From contig JAATFB010000066.1 of NCBI GenBank assembly GCA_015655415.1, positions 1 through 64,000 of the forward strand: a stretch of DNA of 64,000 bases, read 5' to 3'. Each line of letters starts with the position of its first letter. Within the stretch, counting starts at the first letter, position 1. Both the position numbers and the translations under genes were made by a program. Positions 34,843-44,230 of the stretch are shown here, piece after piece. Below the pieces are notes generated by a model that made no database searches, had not been told where the DNA came from, and saw only the letters and a program-made list of their open reading frames with translations. The DNA comes from Actinomycetales bacterium (GTDB lineage Bacteria; Actinomycetota; Actinomycetes; Actinomycetales; Microbacteriaceae).

Positions 34843-35819
34843 CTGAGCACCTTTCCCACGAGGAGCCGTCCCGCGAGGGCCGCGATGACGATGCCGCCTT
34901 CGACGGCGGGCTGCACATTGGACGACAGGTTGAGCAACGAGAGGAGCACGCTCACCAGGCCGAGCGTGACGGCGCCGACCATCGAGCCCCACGCGACGGC
35001 GCGACCGCCGAAGAATGAGCCTCCGCCCAGGATGACGGCGGCGACGCTGATGAGGGTGTAGTCGTTCGCGCTCGTCGGGTCGCCGCCGCCGATCTGGCTG
35101 GACAGGCTGAGACCGGCGAGCACCGCGAGCACGCCGACGATCACATACGTGATGATGCGCGTGCGGAGCGCCGATCGTCCTGAACGCTCGAGGACGGCGG
35201 CGTTGCTCCCGAGCGCCCGAACGCGCGCTCCCACCGGCGTCAGCTGAAGAACGGCCCAGATCGCGGCAGTGATGACGAGGATGGGCAGGACGGGGGCGGG
35301 GAACGCCGATGGAGTCCAGGCGGCGAACGCGAGCAGCCAGTCCGGAGCGGTGCCTCCCGGTGTGGGGAGAACGAAGAGGGCGAGCCCGTACCAGACGAAT
35401 GAGGCGCCCAGGGTGGCGATGAGCGCAGGGACCCTCCTGAGGTGCACGAGCGCGCCGAGCACGCCGTAACCCGCGATGAGAGCGAGCAGGATCAGCACGC
35501 CGATCAACGGCGTGCCGCTCAGAGTCGTCGCCGACACGGCGGTCACGAGTCCGACGAAGCTGCCGATGCCGAGGTCGATGTCGCCGATGCTCATCATGAC
35601 CATCTGCGCAAGCGAGGCGATGACCAGCGGCACGATCGACGAGAGCACGAGGTTGAGCCCGGTCGCCGAGAAGATGACCGGCTGAATCGCACCGCACACG
35701 ACGAGCATGGCGATGAACGCGAGCAGGGTCACCCCCGCGGGCACCTGACGTTTCAGGCGATCCCGGTCGCCGGGGGCGAGACGCTCGGGGAGCGCTCGCT
35801 CAAGGGTGGGACTGGTCAT
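34839..35819 (-). CDS. Monosaccharide ABC transporter permease (RbsC type), first copy
   Basis: This 326-residue permease has about nine helices, the segment MVMMSIGDIDLGIGSFVGLV near residue 75 and AAVILGGGSFFGGRAVAWGS near 265. These match ribose/xylose-type permeases. The ATG start overlaps the ATPase gene stop by 4 bp. It shares the operon with a distinct second permease, an arrangement seen in several sugar-acid and autoinducer-2-like importers. Confidence 0.9.
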   Translation of the reverse strand: MTSPTLERALPERLAPGDRDRLKRQVPAGVTLLAFIAMLVVCGAIQPVIFSATGLNLVLSSIVPLVIASLAQMVMMSIGDIDLGIGSFVGLVTAVSATTLSGTPLIGVLILLALIAGYGVLGALVHLRRVPALIATLGASFVWYGLALFVLPTPGGTAPDWLLAFAAWTPSAFPAPVLPILVITAAIWAVLQLTPVGARVRALGSNAAVLERSGRSALRTRIITYVIVGVLAVLAGLSLSSQIGGGDPTSANDYTLISVAAVILGGGSFFGGRAVAWGSMVGAVTLGLVSVLLSLLNLSSNVQPAVEGGIVIAALAGRLLVGKVLR

Positions 35820-37282
35820 TCTGCGACCTCCTCGTCGTCCGCGATCACGAAGGACTCGGCGATGATCCGCTCCTCGTTGATCTCCTGGCCCCGCAGCTCA
35901 GCGGCGATCCTTCCGGCGCGGACGACGTACACGCGGTCGCAGTGCCGCATCTCGGCGTTCTCGCTCGAGTACCAGACCACGGTGCGGCCACGGGCCGCCT
36001 CGTCGCGGATGAGCCTGTACAGGTCGTTCTTGGTGTGCACGTCGACTCCGCGGAAGGGATCGTCGAGCAGCACGAGCTCCGCGTCAGACGCGAAGGCCCG
36101 CGCGACGATGACCTTCTGCTGATTCCCGCCGGACAGCCCGGCCATCTGCGCCTCGACTCCGCCACGGACGTTCAGCAGATGCACCCACCGGTCGACGACC
36201 TCGCGCTCGGCCGCCGTGTTCCGCAACCCCCAGCGTCCGAGCGATCGCATTGCCGTGATGTTCAGGTTGTCGGCGACGTTCCACAGCGGCAGGATGCCGG
36301 AGCGTTGGCGGTCGCCGGGGACGTACGCCTTCTTGACGCGCCTCCGCGCGCGCTCGCGAGCGTTCCAGAGCGCCGCGAGGATGACCTCCTGGCCTTGCCC
36401 GGCGATTCCGGCCAGCCCGACGACCTCGCCCCGGCGAGCCTGGATGGGTCGCGCGGTGCCGGTTCGAGCGTCGCGGGCGGGGACCTCGGCGACGATCGGC
36501 ACGTCGATGGAGACGGCTCCCGTGACCGGCAGAACGATCTCGACGTCGGAACCGCCCATGGCACGGAGCACGTCGTCCTCGGTGAGACCCGCCGCTGCGT
36601 GCTCCGAGGCGACCGCCCCGTCGCGGAGCACGACCACCCGATGGGCGACCTCGAGGACCTCGCGAATGCGGTGGGAGATGAGGATGACCGCGACCCCGGC
36701 GGCGCTCATCCGGCGGACGGCGTCGTAGAGCGCCTCGGTCGCACCGCCCGTGAGGGACTCCGTCGGCTCGTCGAGGATGAGCAGGCGAAGGTCGTCGTCG
36801 AGCGTCGCACGGGCGATCTCCACCATCTGACGCTGGGCGAGCGACAGGTCGCCGACCCAGGTCGCGGCACGGATGCCGTGTCCGGGGAACATCTCGTCGA
36901 GCCGGCTCAAGATGCGCTCCTCGGCGTGCTTGCGCCATCTGGCGCCCCGCGGCGAGCCGACCGCGGAGAGGTAGGCGTTGTCACCGACCGAGAGCTCATT
37001 CGCGAGGTTCGTCTCCTGGTAGGCCATGCGAGCGCCGGGGAACCCCCCGCGAGCTGACTTCGACCGTCCGGCGACGGAGACCGTGCCGCTGTCCGTGGGC
37101 TCGATGCCGGCGAGAAGCCTCATGAGCGTGGACTTCCCGGCGCCGTTGTGCCCGACGACGCCCACGATGTCGCCGGCACGGATGTCGAGGTCGATCGCGG
37201 AGAGCGCCCGGGTCGGGCCGTAGGTCTTGCTGGCGTGACGCACCTGGACCACGAGGTCCGGCGCCGTTGTCGTCGTCGACAT
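35816..37282 (-). CDS. Two-domain sugar ABC transporter ATPase
   Basis: This 488-residue protein fuses two nucleotide-binding domains. The first is canonical: Walker [18 protein letters not shown], signature LSLAQRQMVEIARA, Walker [12 protein letters not shown], and H-loop ILISHRIREV. The second has the usual degenerate Walker A (GLAGIAGQGQEVI), signature [14 protein letters not shown] and Walker B LVLLDDPFRGVD. This layout is that of RbsA/MglA-type ATPases. It drives the two permeases encoded after it and starts 24 bp behind the binding-protein gene. Confidence 0.93.
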   Translation of the reverse strand: MSTTTTAPDLVVQVRHASKTYGPTRALSAIDLDIRAGDIVGVVGHNGAGKSTLMRLLAGIEPTDSGTVSVAGRSKSARGGFPGARMAYQETNLANELSVGDNAYLSAVGSPRGARWRKHAEERILSRLDEMFPGHGIRAATWVGDLSLAQRQMVEIARATLDDDLRLLILDEPTESLTGGATEALYDAVRRMSAAGVAVILISHRIREVLEVAHRVVVLRDGAVASEHAAAGLTEDDVLRAMGGSDVEIVLPVTGAVSIDVPIVAEVPARDARTGTARPIQARRGEVVGLAGIAGQGQEVILAALWNARERARRRVKKAYVPGDRQRSGILPLWNVADNLNITAMRSLGRWGLRNTAAEREVVDRWVHLLNVRGGVEAQMAGLSGGNQQKVIVARAFASDAELVLLDDPFRGVDVHTKNDLYRLIRDEAARGRTVVWYSSENAEMRHCDRVYVVRAGRIAAELRGQEINEERIIAESFVIADDEEVAE

Positions 37283-37306
37283 CTTTCGTCCTTCGGGTTG
37301 GGCTGG

Positions 37307-38389
37307 TCAGGAACCGGGGACCGGAGGCAGGGGCGCCGTCGTGTGCTTCGCGTCGGCGGTGAGCTGTCTGTCGACGAGCTCCTGGGTCCACTGCCACGAG
37401 GCGATCGCGTCCTGTGAGACGTGGGGAAGCCAGGCGTCGCGCTGATCCTCGGTGATCTCGACGGAGGGGAAGATCACGGTCGACGCGATCTTGCGGCCCT
37501 TTCGGATGTCGAGCGCAGTGTAGAAGCCGGCGGAGACCTGCCCCGGGTCGGACATGATCGCGATCGAACCGCTGCCGACGGTGTGCGACTTCCAGAAGCG
37601 CAGCGCGCGGCCGCTGGGCTCGAACGCGAGGACGGGGATCCTGCGGCCGGCAGTCTGGAACGCCTGGGCGATGCCGTAGCCGTCGCCGCAGCCGGCCACC
37701 CCGTCGACCTTGGGGAGGCTGGACAGGACGCCGAGCACGGCCTTCTGCGCCGTGGCGCTGTCGCAGAAGCCGGTCACGGTTCCGACGACCTTCACGTCCG
37801 GGTACTTCGCCAGCACCTTCTTCTGCGCTGCGTAGAACTCGGCCTCAGGGGCCGAGCCGACGACGCCGCGTGAGATGAGCAGATTGCCCTTGCCGCCCAT
37901 GCCCTTGATGACGGCCTCGGTCGAGATCCTCGCCCAGTCGGGGAAGCTGTTGGTCACCACGGTCGCGCATGGGGCCTCGCTCGCGCTGTCGAACACGACG
38001 ACCGTCACGCCGATGGAGCAGGCCTGCTGGATGACCGGGGTCAGGGCCGTTGGCGAGGCGGGATCGATGAGAAGGATGTCGGGCTTCTGCAGCAGGAGCG
38101 TCTTGATCTGTGCGATCTGGTTCGTGGCCGAGTTGTCCCCTGGTGCATTGGCGATCTTGTAGCCGCTGATGACACCCTGTGCCTGGGCCTGCTTCGCCAC
38201 GCGCTCGAACTGGTTCACCATCGACTGACGCCACGAGTTGCCGATGAACGAATTGCTGAGAGCGACGAACGGCGCGTGATGCGCGTCCGCTGATGCAGCA
38301 GGGGCAGCGCAACCAGCCAAGGCGAGCACTGCGGCGAGAGCGAGCCCCGCCACGGCGGCGAACGGTCGGCGGCGGTACCGAACGTGCAT
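37307..38389 (-). CDS. Sugar-binding lipoprotein of the ABC importer
   Basis: This 360-residue periplasmic-binding-protein type I lipoprotein has a signal peptide ending at the lipobox LALAGC (about residue 25). The mature fold has VALSNSFIGNSWRQSMVNQF, QKPDILLIDPASPTALTPVI and the hinge segment DGVAGCGDGYGIAQAFQTAGR. It captures a monosaccharide or related compound. ATG 38389 is preceded by GAAGGAG. The promoter 59 bp upstream carries the same palindrome as the apionate operon, so the ligand is probably in that pathway (D-apiose, apionate or a lactone); this is inference. Confidence 0.9.
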   Translation of the reverse strand: MHVRYRRRPFAAVAGLALAAVLALAGCAAPAASADAHHAPFVALSNSFIGNSWRQSMVNQFERVAKQAQAQGVISGYKIANAPGDNSATNQIAQIKTLLLQKPDILLIDPASPTALTPVIQQACSIGVTVVVFDSASEAPCATVVTNSFPDWARISTEAVIKGMGGKGNLLISRGVVGSAPEAEFYAAQKKVLAKYPDVKVVGTVTGFCDSATAQKAVLGVLSSLPKVDGVAGCGDGYGIAQAFQTAGRRIPVLAFEPSGRALRFWKSHTVGSGSIAIMSDPGQVSAGFYTALDIRKGRKIASTVIFPSVEITEDQRDAWLPHVSQDAIASWQWTQELVDRQLTADAKHTTAPLPPVPGS

Positions 38390-38447
38390 GGGATCTCCTT
38401 CGATCGGGTCGACGCGCCACGAGAACGGTGACGTGCATCGGGTCACG

Positions 38448-38486
38448 AGTATGCCCGTTTCCCGCCAACTGTTCAACCGGTTGACC
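38448..38486 (-). promoter_or_regulatory. Promoter and operator of the sugar ABC operon
   Basis: On the minus strand TTGAAC (-35, 38471-38476) is 17 bp from CATACT (-10, 38448-38453). The perfect 12-bp palindrome TCAACCGGTTGA (38473-38484) overlaps the -35 box. The same core occurs in front of the apionate operon. The location predicts a repressor. Confidence 0.75.
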
Positions 38487-38521
38487 AAAATATCCTCTCG
38501 GAGCCGCTCCTGCGGGCCTCT

Positions 38522-40051
38522 TCACGTCTCCGAGACGAACGAGAACCAGCGCGCTCCGGCGGGAGTGAGCTCCCCCTCCGTCGTGACGAGGCCCCGCGGC
38601 CCGGTCGCCTCGAACCACGACGCGCCGAGCACGCCCTCGATCGAGACGGCCGCGACGGAGCGCTCGAACCAGGACGCCATGTACTCGGTCCCGATGAGCG
38701 GGTCGATGCCGCGCTGCGCCTCGACGCGCGAGCCCGGGGACGGCCTTGTCGCGACGGCGTTGAACCGCCGGCGCAGGGTCACCGGTCCGATCACGACGGG
38801 GATGCCGTCGGCGAGCTCGACGGCATCCTCCGCCACCAGCCTCTGCATGTCGAGGCTCTCCTCGACGTGCTCGAGGTCCGTGGCGTGCATCATCGGCGTC
38901 ATGCTGAAGGCGACGAGATCCGCGTCACGGGGCAGCCGCTCGATCGTGCGATTGAGCTCGGTGAAGTGCGCCCGGGTGCCGGCGACGAGGCACGGCGGCT
39001 CCGAGCGGCGGTCACGCCAACGCCTGAGGGCGTCCCACCCAGACGACTCCGTGACATGGGTCCGCGGGTCGAAGACGCCGACACGTGCCAGGCGCAGCGC
39101 TCGGGCGGCGGCGAGCCCCGCCTCCAGGTCATCGGCGCCGGCCGCGACCACGCGCAGGTCGACGGGCACTCCGAGGGCGTCGGCCTCGAGCGAGGCTCGC
39201 GCGATGATCTCGTCCCATGACGCGCGATCCGCGGTCAGCTCCACCAGAAGCGGCCCGGCGTGCGGCGCCGGTGGCGGGAGCGCTCCGTGCACATGGCGCC
39301 CGCTGGAGGTTCCGATCTTGATCGGAGACCGCGCCGCCGATCCCGAGCGACCACGCGTCTCCAGAGGGACGCCGCCGAGGGCCGGCTCAGCGCCTTGCTC
39401 CACGGTGATCCTGGCCGACTGCCGGATCGGCTCCACGGGTCCGACCCGGTAGGGGAACGGGAGTGCGAGGGGCCTGTTGTAGACCTTGAACGAGGCGTCG
39501 GTCCAGTTCCGCTGGTCCTCCATCTCGAAGACGTCGCCCTCCAACGCCACGTCGACCACGAGGCCGTCGACGCCGTAGCGGAGGGCGCTGATGTCCCGAG
39601 CGGGCTGATGCGGTGCGATCCGCGACGGCAACGCGGTCGTGTCCCGGGTCCCGTCCGGATGAACGACCTCGAGCGGCGAGCCCGCGAGTGCCGGTGAGAG
39701 CAGCACGACGATGCCGAGCCGGTTGACCTCCAGGTCGCGCACGGGCCTGATCTCCGCCGTCACGGTGCAGGACTCCTCGAGCCGGATCTCGAGGCGGGCG
39801 CAGGCGACCGGGGCACCGTCGTCGTCGTCGATGTCGATGCGGAACCGCACCACGCCATCGTCGATCTCGGCTGGGCCGGCCCGGTGCGGGAAGGTGTTCC
39901 AGTCCTCGTCCCTGGCCACCACCCGGATGGCGCGGACCACCTGGACTCCATCGTGCGCGATGTGCCCGATCTCCCCCAGGGAGAGCGAGACCCGCCACCT
40001 GTGGCGCTCGAACGTAGCCGCGGTCACTTCGCGGGGCTCCGGCTTCACCAT
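38522..40051 (-). CDS. apnL: D-apionate lactonase-like protein
   Basis: This 509-residue protein resembles the D-apionolactonase family, which opens D-apionolactone to D-apionate. I recognise the family chiefly from DISALRYGVDGLVVDVALEG and FEMEDQRNWTDASFKVYNRP (about 150-190, in an N-terminal beta-rich domain), followed by a TIM-barrel-like middle region (LVELTADRASWDEIIARA; GPVTLRRRFNAV). No signal peptide is present, so it is cytoplasmic. Its ATG overlaps the SMP-30 gene stop by 7 bp. The adjacent operon encodes every later step from apionate, which strengthens the call. The C-terminal part looks shorter than I would expect for the family. Confidence 0.65.
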   Translation of the reverse strand: MVKPEPREVTAATFERHRWRVSLSLGEIGHIAHDGVQVVRAIRVVARDEDWNTFPHRAGPAEIDDGVVRFRIDIDDDDGAPVACARLEIRLEESCTVTAEIRPVRDLEVNRLGIVVLLSPALAGSPLEVVHPDGTRDTTALPSRIAPHQPARDISALRYGVDGLVVDVALEGDVFEMEDQRNWTDASFKVYNRPLALPFPYRVGPVEPIRQSARITVEQGAEPALGGVPLETRGRSGSAARSPIKIGTSSGRHVHGALPPPAPHAGPLLVELTADRASWDEIIARASLEADALGVPVDLRVVAAGADDLEAGLAAARALRLARVGVFDPRTHVTESSGWDALRRWRDRRSEPPCLVAGTRAHFTELNRTIERLPRDADLVAFSMTPMMHATDLEHVEESLDMQRLVAEDAVELADGIPVVIGPVTLRRRFNAVATRPSPGSRVEAQRGIDPLIGTEYMASWFERSVAAVSIEGVLGASWFEATGPRGLVTTEGELTPAGARWFSFVSET

Positions 40052-40944
40052 GTCGTGCTCGCGTCCCTCACGGTCGTGGCGACTCGGTAGATCGAGGTCG
40101 ATGCCGCGATGAACAGCGTCGTCCCGTCATCTCCGCCGAAGCAGAGGTTCCCCACCAACTCGGGAACCGGCAGCCTGCCGATCGTGGCGCCATCGGGGGC
40201 GATAACGATGACACCGCGCTCCGAGCTCGTCCACAGGTTCCCCTGCGTGTCGACCTTGATGCCGTCCGGGACGCCGTCAGCTGCGGTGAGCTCTGCGAAC
40301 ACCCGGGAGTTCTTGCAGCGGACGCCGTCCGCCACGTCGTAGGCCCGGATCCATCGGTTCCCGACACCGGGCGGCTTGCGGATGCACGAGGAATCCGCCA
40401 CGTAGAGCGTCCGCTTGTCGGGGGAGAACGCCAGGCCGTTGGGCTCCTCGACATCGAGGACGACCGGGCGGATGCCGTTTGTGACCGGGTCGAAGCGGAA
40501 CACGGCGTGGTCCCCGTACTCGCGATATCCGGCGTGCCCCTCACGCGGCTCGATGATCCCATACGGCGGGTCGCTGAACCAGAAGGTGGCGTCCGGGGCG
40601 AGCACGACATCGTTCGGCGAGTTGAGCCGCGCGTCGCCCCACCTGTCCACGATGGGGGTGACGAGGCCCCCACGGTCGCGCTCGATGCGCCTGCGCCCGT
40701 GCGAGCATTGGACGACGCTCCCGTCGACATCGAGGGCGCGCCCGTTGGCGTATCCGACGCGCTCCGCGTAGACGGATGTGGCGCCTGTGCCCGCATGCCA
40801 CTGCATGATCCTGTTCCGGGGGATGTCGGACCACCGCAGTGTCCGCGTTTCAGGTATCCAGAGCGGTCCTTCGGCCCAGGTGCTTCCCGTGGCGAGGCGC
40901 TCGATCTCCGTCGGCTCGGGTACCAGGTCGGTCAAGCGAGGCAA
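40045..40944 (-). CDS. SMP-30/gluconolactonase family sugar lactonase
   Basis: This 299-residue six-bladed beta-propeller has family motifs TWAEGPLWIPETRTLRWSDI (metal glutamate), RLNSPNDVVLAPDATFWFSD (metal asparagine) and EPNGLAFSPDKRTLYVADS. The conserved aspartate is in AADGVPDGIKVDTQGNLWTS. It hydrolyses a sugar lactone in the cytoplasm. The TTG start at 40944 is supported by GAAGGAG 7 nt upstream. It is the first gene of a two-gene operon with apnL and is divergent from the MFS/apionate operon. Two lactonases together suggest either two lactone substrates or two ring isomers. Confidence 0.88.
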   Translation of the reverse strand: MPRLTDLVPEPTEIERLATGSTWAEGPLWIPETRTLRWSDIPRNRIMQWHAGTGATSVYAERVGYANGRALDVDGSVVQCSHGRRRIERDRGGLVTPIVDRWGDARLNSPNDVVLAPDATFWFSDPPYGIIEPREGHAGYREYGDHAVFRFDPVTNGIRPVVLDVEEPNGLAFSPDKRTLYVADSSCIRKPPGVGNRWIRAYDVADGVRCKNSRVFAELTAADGVPDGIKVDTQGNLWTSSERGVIVIAPDGATIGRLPVPELVGNLCFGGDDGTTLFIAASTSIYRVATTVRDASTTW

Positions 40945-41000
40945 CGCGATTCTCCTTCGAACGATGTGACGGTGGGGTCAAGCATCATCATTCCAGTCAA

Positions 41001-41041
41001 TTGGTCAACCGGTTGACAAGTTTGGATGAACGGCGCAGGAT
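41001..41041 (+). promoter_or_regulatory. Promoter and operator of the apionate operon
   Basis: TTGACA (-35, 41013-41018) is 17 bp from CAGGAT (-10, 41036-41041). The perfect 14-bp palindrome GTCAACCGGTTGAC (41004-41017) overlaps the -35 box. A reverse-strand TTGACC lies in the same site, so one operator could serve both divergent operons. Confidence 0.72.
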
Positions 41042-41102
41042 GAACCTCGCACATCATCCCCGGGCGCCCGACCAGCGTCGTTCCAGAACCGGAGGAGTCA
41101 CC

Positions 41103-42494
41103 GTGGACGTCACCGCCGCAGGCGCCGCCTCGATGCCCATCGCCGAGAAGTCGGCCATCCGCAAGATCTCGTTTCGCATCGTGCCGTTCGTCGCCCTGAT
41201 GTTCTTCATCAACTTCCTCGACCGCACCGCCATCTCGTTCGCCGCGCCGAACGGCCTCGAGTCGGACCTCGGCCTGAGCGCCGCGCAGTTCGGGTTCGCC
41301 TCCGGCGTCTTCTTCATCGGCTACATCGTGCTCGAGGTGCCCTCGAACATGGCACTCCACCGATTCGGCGCCCGCGTCTGGCTGGCCCGGATCATGATCA
41401 CCTGGGGCATCGTCTCGCTGCTCTTCGTCTGGGTCGGCAACTACCCGCAGCTGGTGGGTCTCCGGTTCCTCCTCGGCGTCGCGGAGGCGGGCTTCTTCCC
41501 CGGCGCGATCCTGTACCTGTCGAGCTGGGTCCCGGCTCGACACCGCGGCACCATGCTCGCGCTGTTCTACCTCGCGCAGCCGCTGACCACGGTCATCGGA
41601 TCCCCGCTCGCCGGATGGCTGATGGGTCAGGACCACGCCCTCGGCCTCTCCGGCTGGCGCTTCATGTTCCTCGGCGTCTCGCTGCCCGCGATCGTCGTCG
41701 GCATCCTCTGCCTGTTCGTCCTCCGCGACCGCCCGTCGCAGGTGAAGTGGCTCGACCCCGACGAGAAGGAGTGGCTCGAGACCGCGCTCATCGCCGAGAA
41801 CACGGCCAAGGAGGGCGACTCCCGCGACGGCGGCCACCGCAAGGGCGGCCTCCGCGTCGCGTTCGGCTCCGGCCGCGTCTGGATGCTGAGCTTCGTCTAC
41901 TTCGGGTTCATCTACGGCCTCTATGCGCTGAGCTTCTTCCTCCCCACGATCATCGACGGCTTCCAGCAGCAGTTCGGCACGACGTTCGACCTTTTCCAGA
42001 AGGGTCTCATCACCGCCATACCGTACGTCCCCGCGGCGGTCGTGCTCTACCTCTGGTCCCGTGACGCGTTCCGTCGGGGGGTCCGGACGTGGCACATCGC
42101 ACTGCCGGCCGTGGTCGGCGGAGTCAGCATCCCGGTCGCGCTCTTCATGCCGTCGCCGGCGACCACGATCGCCGTGATCGCCGTCACCGCCGTGGCGATC
42201 TTCGCGGCGCTGCCGAACTTCTGGACGGTGCCCACACAGTTCCTCACCGGTGCGGCGGCCGCGGCCGGCGTCGCCCTCATCAACACGATGGGCAACGTGG
42301 CCGGGTTCGCAGCACCGTACATCACGGGCTGGCTCGCCGACATGACCGGCGACTACCAGGTGTCGATGTTCGTGGTCGGATTCTTCATGCTCCTGTCGGC
42401 CCTGCTCATGGTGCTCGTCGCCCGCGGCCACCGCGCCGGCGCCTCCGCGCCGTCCGAGCGGCCGACCATCGGGACCGCGCAGGTTCGCGCATGA
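41103..42494 (+). CDS. MFS transporter, anion:cation symporter (ACS) type
   Basis: This ~463-residue protein has about twelve transmembrane helices. RIVPFVALMFFINFLDRTAISFA near the N terminus and GFFPGAILYLSSWVPARHRGTMLALF after helix 4 are typical of the ACS family (hexuronate, tartrate, glucarate transporters), which import sugar acids with protons. The GTG start follows GGAGGAG by 5 nt. It is the first gene of the apionate operon and overlaps lerK by 4 bp, so D-apionate or a related acid is the expected substrate. That is inferred from position. Confidence 0.9.
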   Translation: MDVTAAGAASMPIAEKSAIRKISFRIVPFVALMFFINFLDRTAISFAAPNGLESDLGLSAAQFGFASGVFFIGYIVLEVPSNMALHRFGARVWLARIMITWGIVSLLFVWVGNYPQLVGLRFLLGVAEAGFFPGAILYLSSWVPARHRGTMLALFYLAQPLTTVIGSPLAGWLMGQDHALGLSGWRFMFLGVSLPAIVVGILCLFVLRDRPSQVKWLDPDEKEWLETALIAENTAKEGDSRDGGHRKGGLRVAFGSGRVWMLSFVYFGFIYGLYALSFFLPTIIDGFQQQFGTTFDLFQKGLITAIPYVPAAVVLYLWSRDAFRRGVRTWHIALPAVVGGVSIPVALFMPSPATTIAVIAVTAVAIFAALPNFWTVPTQFLTGAAAAAGVALINTMGNVAGFAAPYITGWLADMTGDYQVSMFVVGFFMLLSALLMVLVARGHRAGASAPSERPTIGTAQVRA

Positions 42495-44212
42495 CGCGCC
42501 TGTTCAACGATCCTGCAGACTTCGCGGACGAGATGGTCGAGGGGTTCGTCGCGGCGAACCAGCACTGGGTGCGGAAAGTCCACGGCGGCGTCGTCCGCGC
42601 GACGGTGACGCCGCGGGGACGGGTGGCGCTGGTCGTCGGCGGCGGCTCCGGCCATTACCCGGCCTTCGCGGGCCTGGTCGGCCAGGGCCTCGCGTCCGGT
42701 GCAGCGATGGGCAATCTGTTCGCCTCTCCGTCCGCCCAGCAGGTGATCGCCGTCGCGAAGGCCGCCGAGACGGGTGGCGGCGTGCTGCTGTCCTACGGCA
42801 ACTACGCCGGCGACGTCCTCAACTTCGACGCCGCGGCGCGCGCCCTCGAGGAGTCGGGCATCGCGGTCAGGACCGTCCGCGTCACCGACGACGTCGCCTC
42901 CGCCTCGCCGGCGGAGAGGCACAAGCGACGCGGGATCGCCGGGGACCTGTGCGTCTTCAAGGTGGCGGGCGCCGCGGCCGACCTCGGCCACGGCCTCGAC
43001 GAGGTCACCGAGATCGCCTCGCGCGCCAACGATCGCACTCGCTCGTTCGGCGTCGCCTTCTCCGGCTGCTCGCTGCCCGGCGCCGACGAGCCGTTGTTCA
43101 CCGTGCCCGAGGGCCGGATGGCGGTGGGCATGGGCATCCACGGCGAGCGCGGCATCGACGAGATCGATGTGCCGAGTGCCGCGGGACTCGCCGAGCTGCT
43201 CGTGACGCGCCTCCTCGACGAGCTGCCCTCCGGCGTCACGGTCGAGGGCGCTCACGTCGTGCCCATCCTGAACGGCCTCGGCTCGGTGAAGTACGAGGAG
43301 CTCTTCGTCGTCTACGGCGCGGTGCAGAGACTGCTCACGGAGGCCGGAGCGGTCATCGTCGAGCCCGAGGTGGGCGAGCTCGTGACGAGCTTCGACATGG
43401 CCGGAGTCTCGCTCACCCTGTTCTGGCCGGACGCCGAACTCGAGGAGCTCTGGGCCGCTCCCGCCGACGCGCCGGCGTACCGCAAAGGCTCGGCAGCCCC
43501 GGCCGAGCGTCTCTCTCCCGAGGCGCTGTCGGCGGACGAGACCGTTTCCGTCTCCCCAGGATCCGAGGAGTCACGTGCACTCTCGCCTCGGGTCGCGGAG
43601 GCGATCGGCGCGATCAGGGAGGTCATCGACACCCACGTCGACGAGCTCGGCCGGATCGACGCGGTCGCCGGCGACGGCGACCACGGCATCGGCATGCGAC
43701 GCGGCTCGCACGCGGCCGAGGCCGCGGCGCGCGACGCCGCCGAGCGGGGTGCGGGCGCCGGCAGCGTGCTGGCGATCGCCGGGTACGCCTGGTCGGACAA
43801 GGCCGGCGGCACCTCCGGCGCGATCTGGGGCGCCGCACTCGGAGCGCTCGGTCGCGTGATCGGCGACGAGTCGCGCCCGTCCGCGGCCACGGTCGCCGAG
43901 GGTGTGCATGCCGCGACGGAGGCCGTGCTCGCGTTCGGGGCGACCGTCGGCGACAAGACCATGGTCGACGCTCTCGTCCCCTTCGACACGGTTCTCACCG
44001 AGCGCGTGCGGGCCGGCGACGACCTCGTGACCGCCTGGAGCGCCGCATCCGCAGCTGCGCAGGCGGCCGCTGACGGCACCGCAGCGCTGCTGCCCAGGAT
44101 GGGCCGCGCCCGCACCCACGCCGAGCACGCCGTCGGGACCCCCGACGCCGGCGCCGTCTCCTTCTCACTCATCACAGCAGCGGTGCTCCGGAAGCTGTCC
44201 GTCTCCGCCTGA
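42491..44212 (+). CDS. lerK: Dihydroxyacetone kinase-family enzyme, likely L-erythrulose 1-kinase
   Basis: This 573-residue protein carries a DhaK (DAK1) domain (about 1-325) and a DhaL (DAK2) nucleotide domain (about 370-570), as in single-chain ATP-dependent kinases. The DAK1 part has VGGGSGHYPAFAGLVGQG and the substrate-binding His in GIHGERG; the DAK2 part has AVAGDGDHGIGMRRG (metal aspartates) and DKAGGTSGAIWG. In tetrose pathways this family phosphorylates L-erythrulose. The downstream LerI- and DerI-type isomerases fit that role better than plain dihydroxyacetone. It overlaps the MFS gene (ATGA). Dihydroxyacetone kinase activity is the main alternative. Confidence 0.8.
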   Translation: MTRLFNDPADFADEMVEGFVAANQHWVRKVHGGVVRATVTPRGRVALVVGGGSGHYPAFAGLVGQGLASGAAMGNLFASPSAQQVIAVAKAAETGGGVLLSYGNYAGDVLNFDAAARALEESGIAVRTVRVTDDVASASPAERHKRRGIAGDLCVFKVAGAAADLGHGLDEVTEIASRANDRTRSFGVAFSGCSLPGADEPLFTVPEGRMAVGMGIHGERGIDEIDVPSAAGLAELLVTRLLDELPSGVTVEGAHVVPILNGLGSVKYEELFVVYGAVQRLLTEAGAVIVEPEVGELVTSFDMAGVSLTLFWPDAELEELWAAPADAPAYRKGSAAPAERLSPEALSADETVSVSPGSEESRALSPRVAEAIGAIREVIDTHVDELGRIDAVAGDGDHGIGMRRGSHAAEAAARDAAERGAGAGSVLAIAGYAWSDKAGGTSGAIWGAALGALGRVIGDESRPSAATVAEGVHAATEAVLAFGATVGDKTMVDALVPFDTVLTERVRAGDDLVTAWSAASAAAQAAADGTAALLPRMGRARTHAEHAVGTPDAGAVSFSLITAAVLRKLSVSA

Positions 44213-44230
44213 CCGGAAGGACGCAACATC

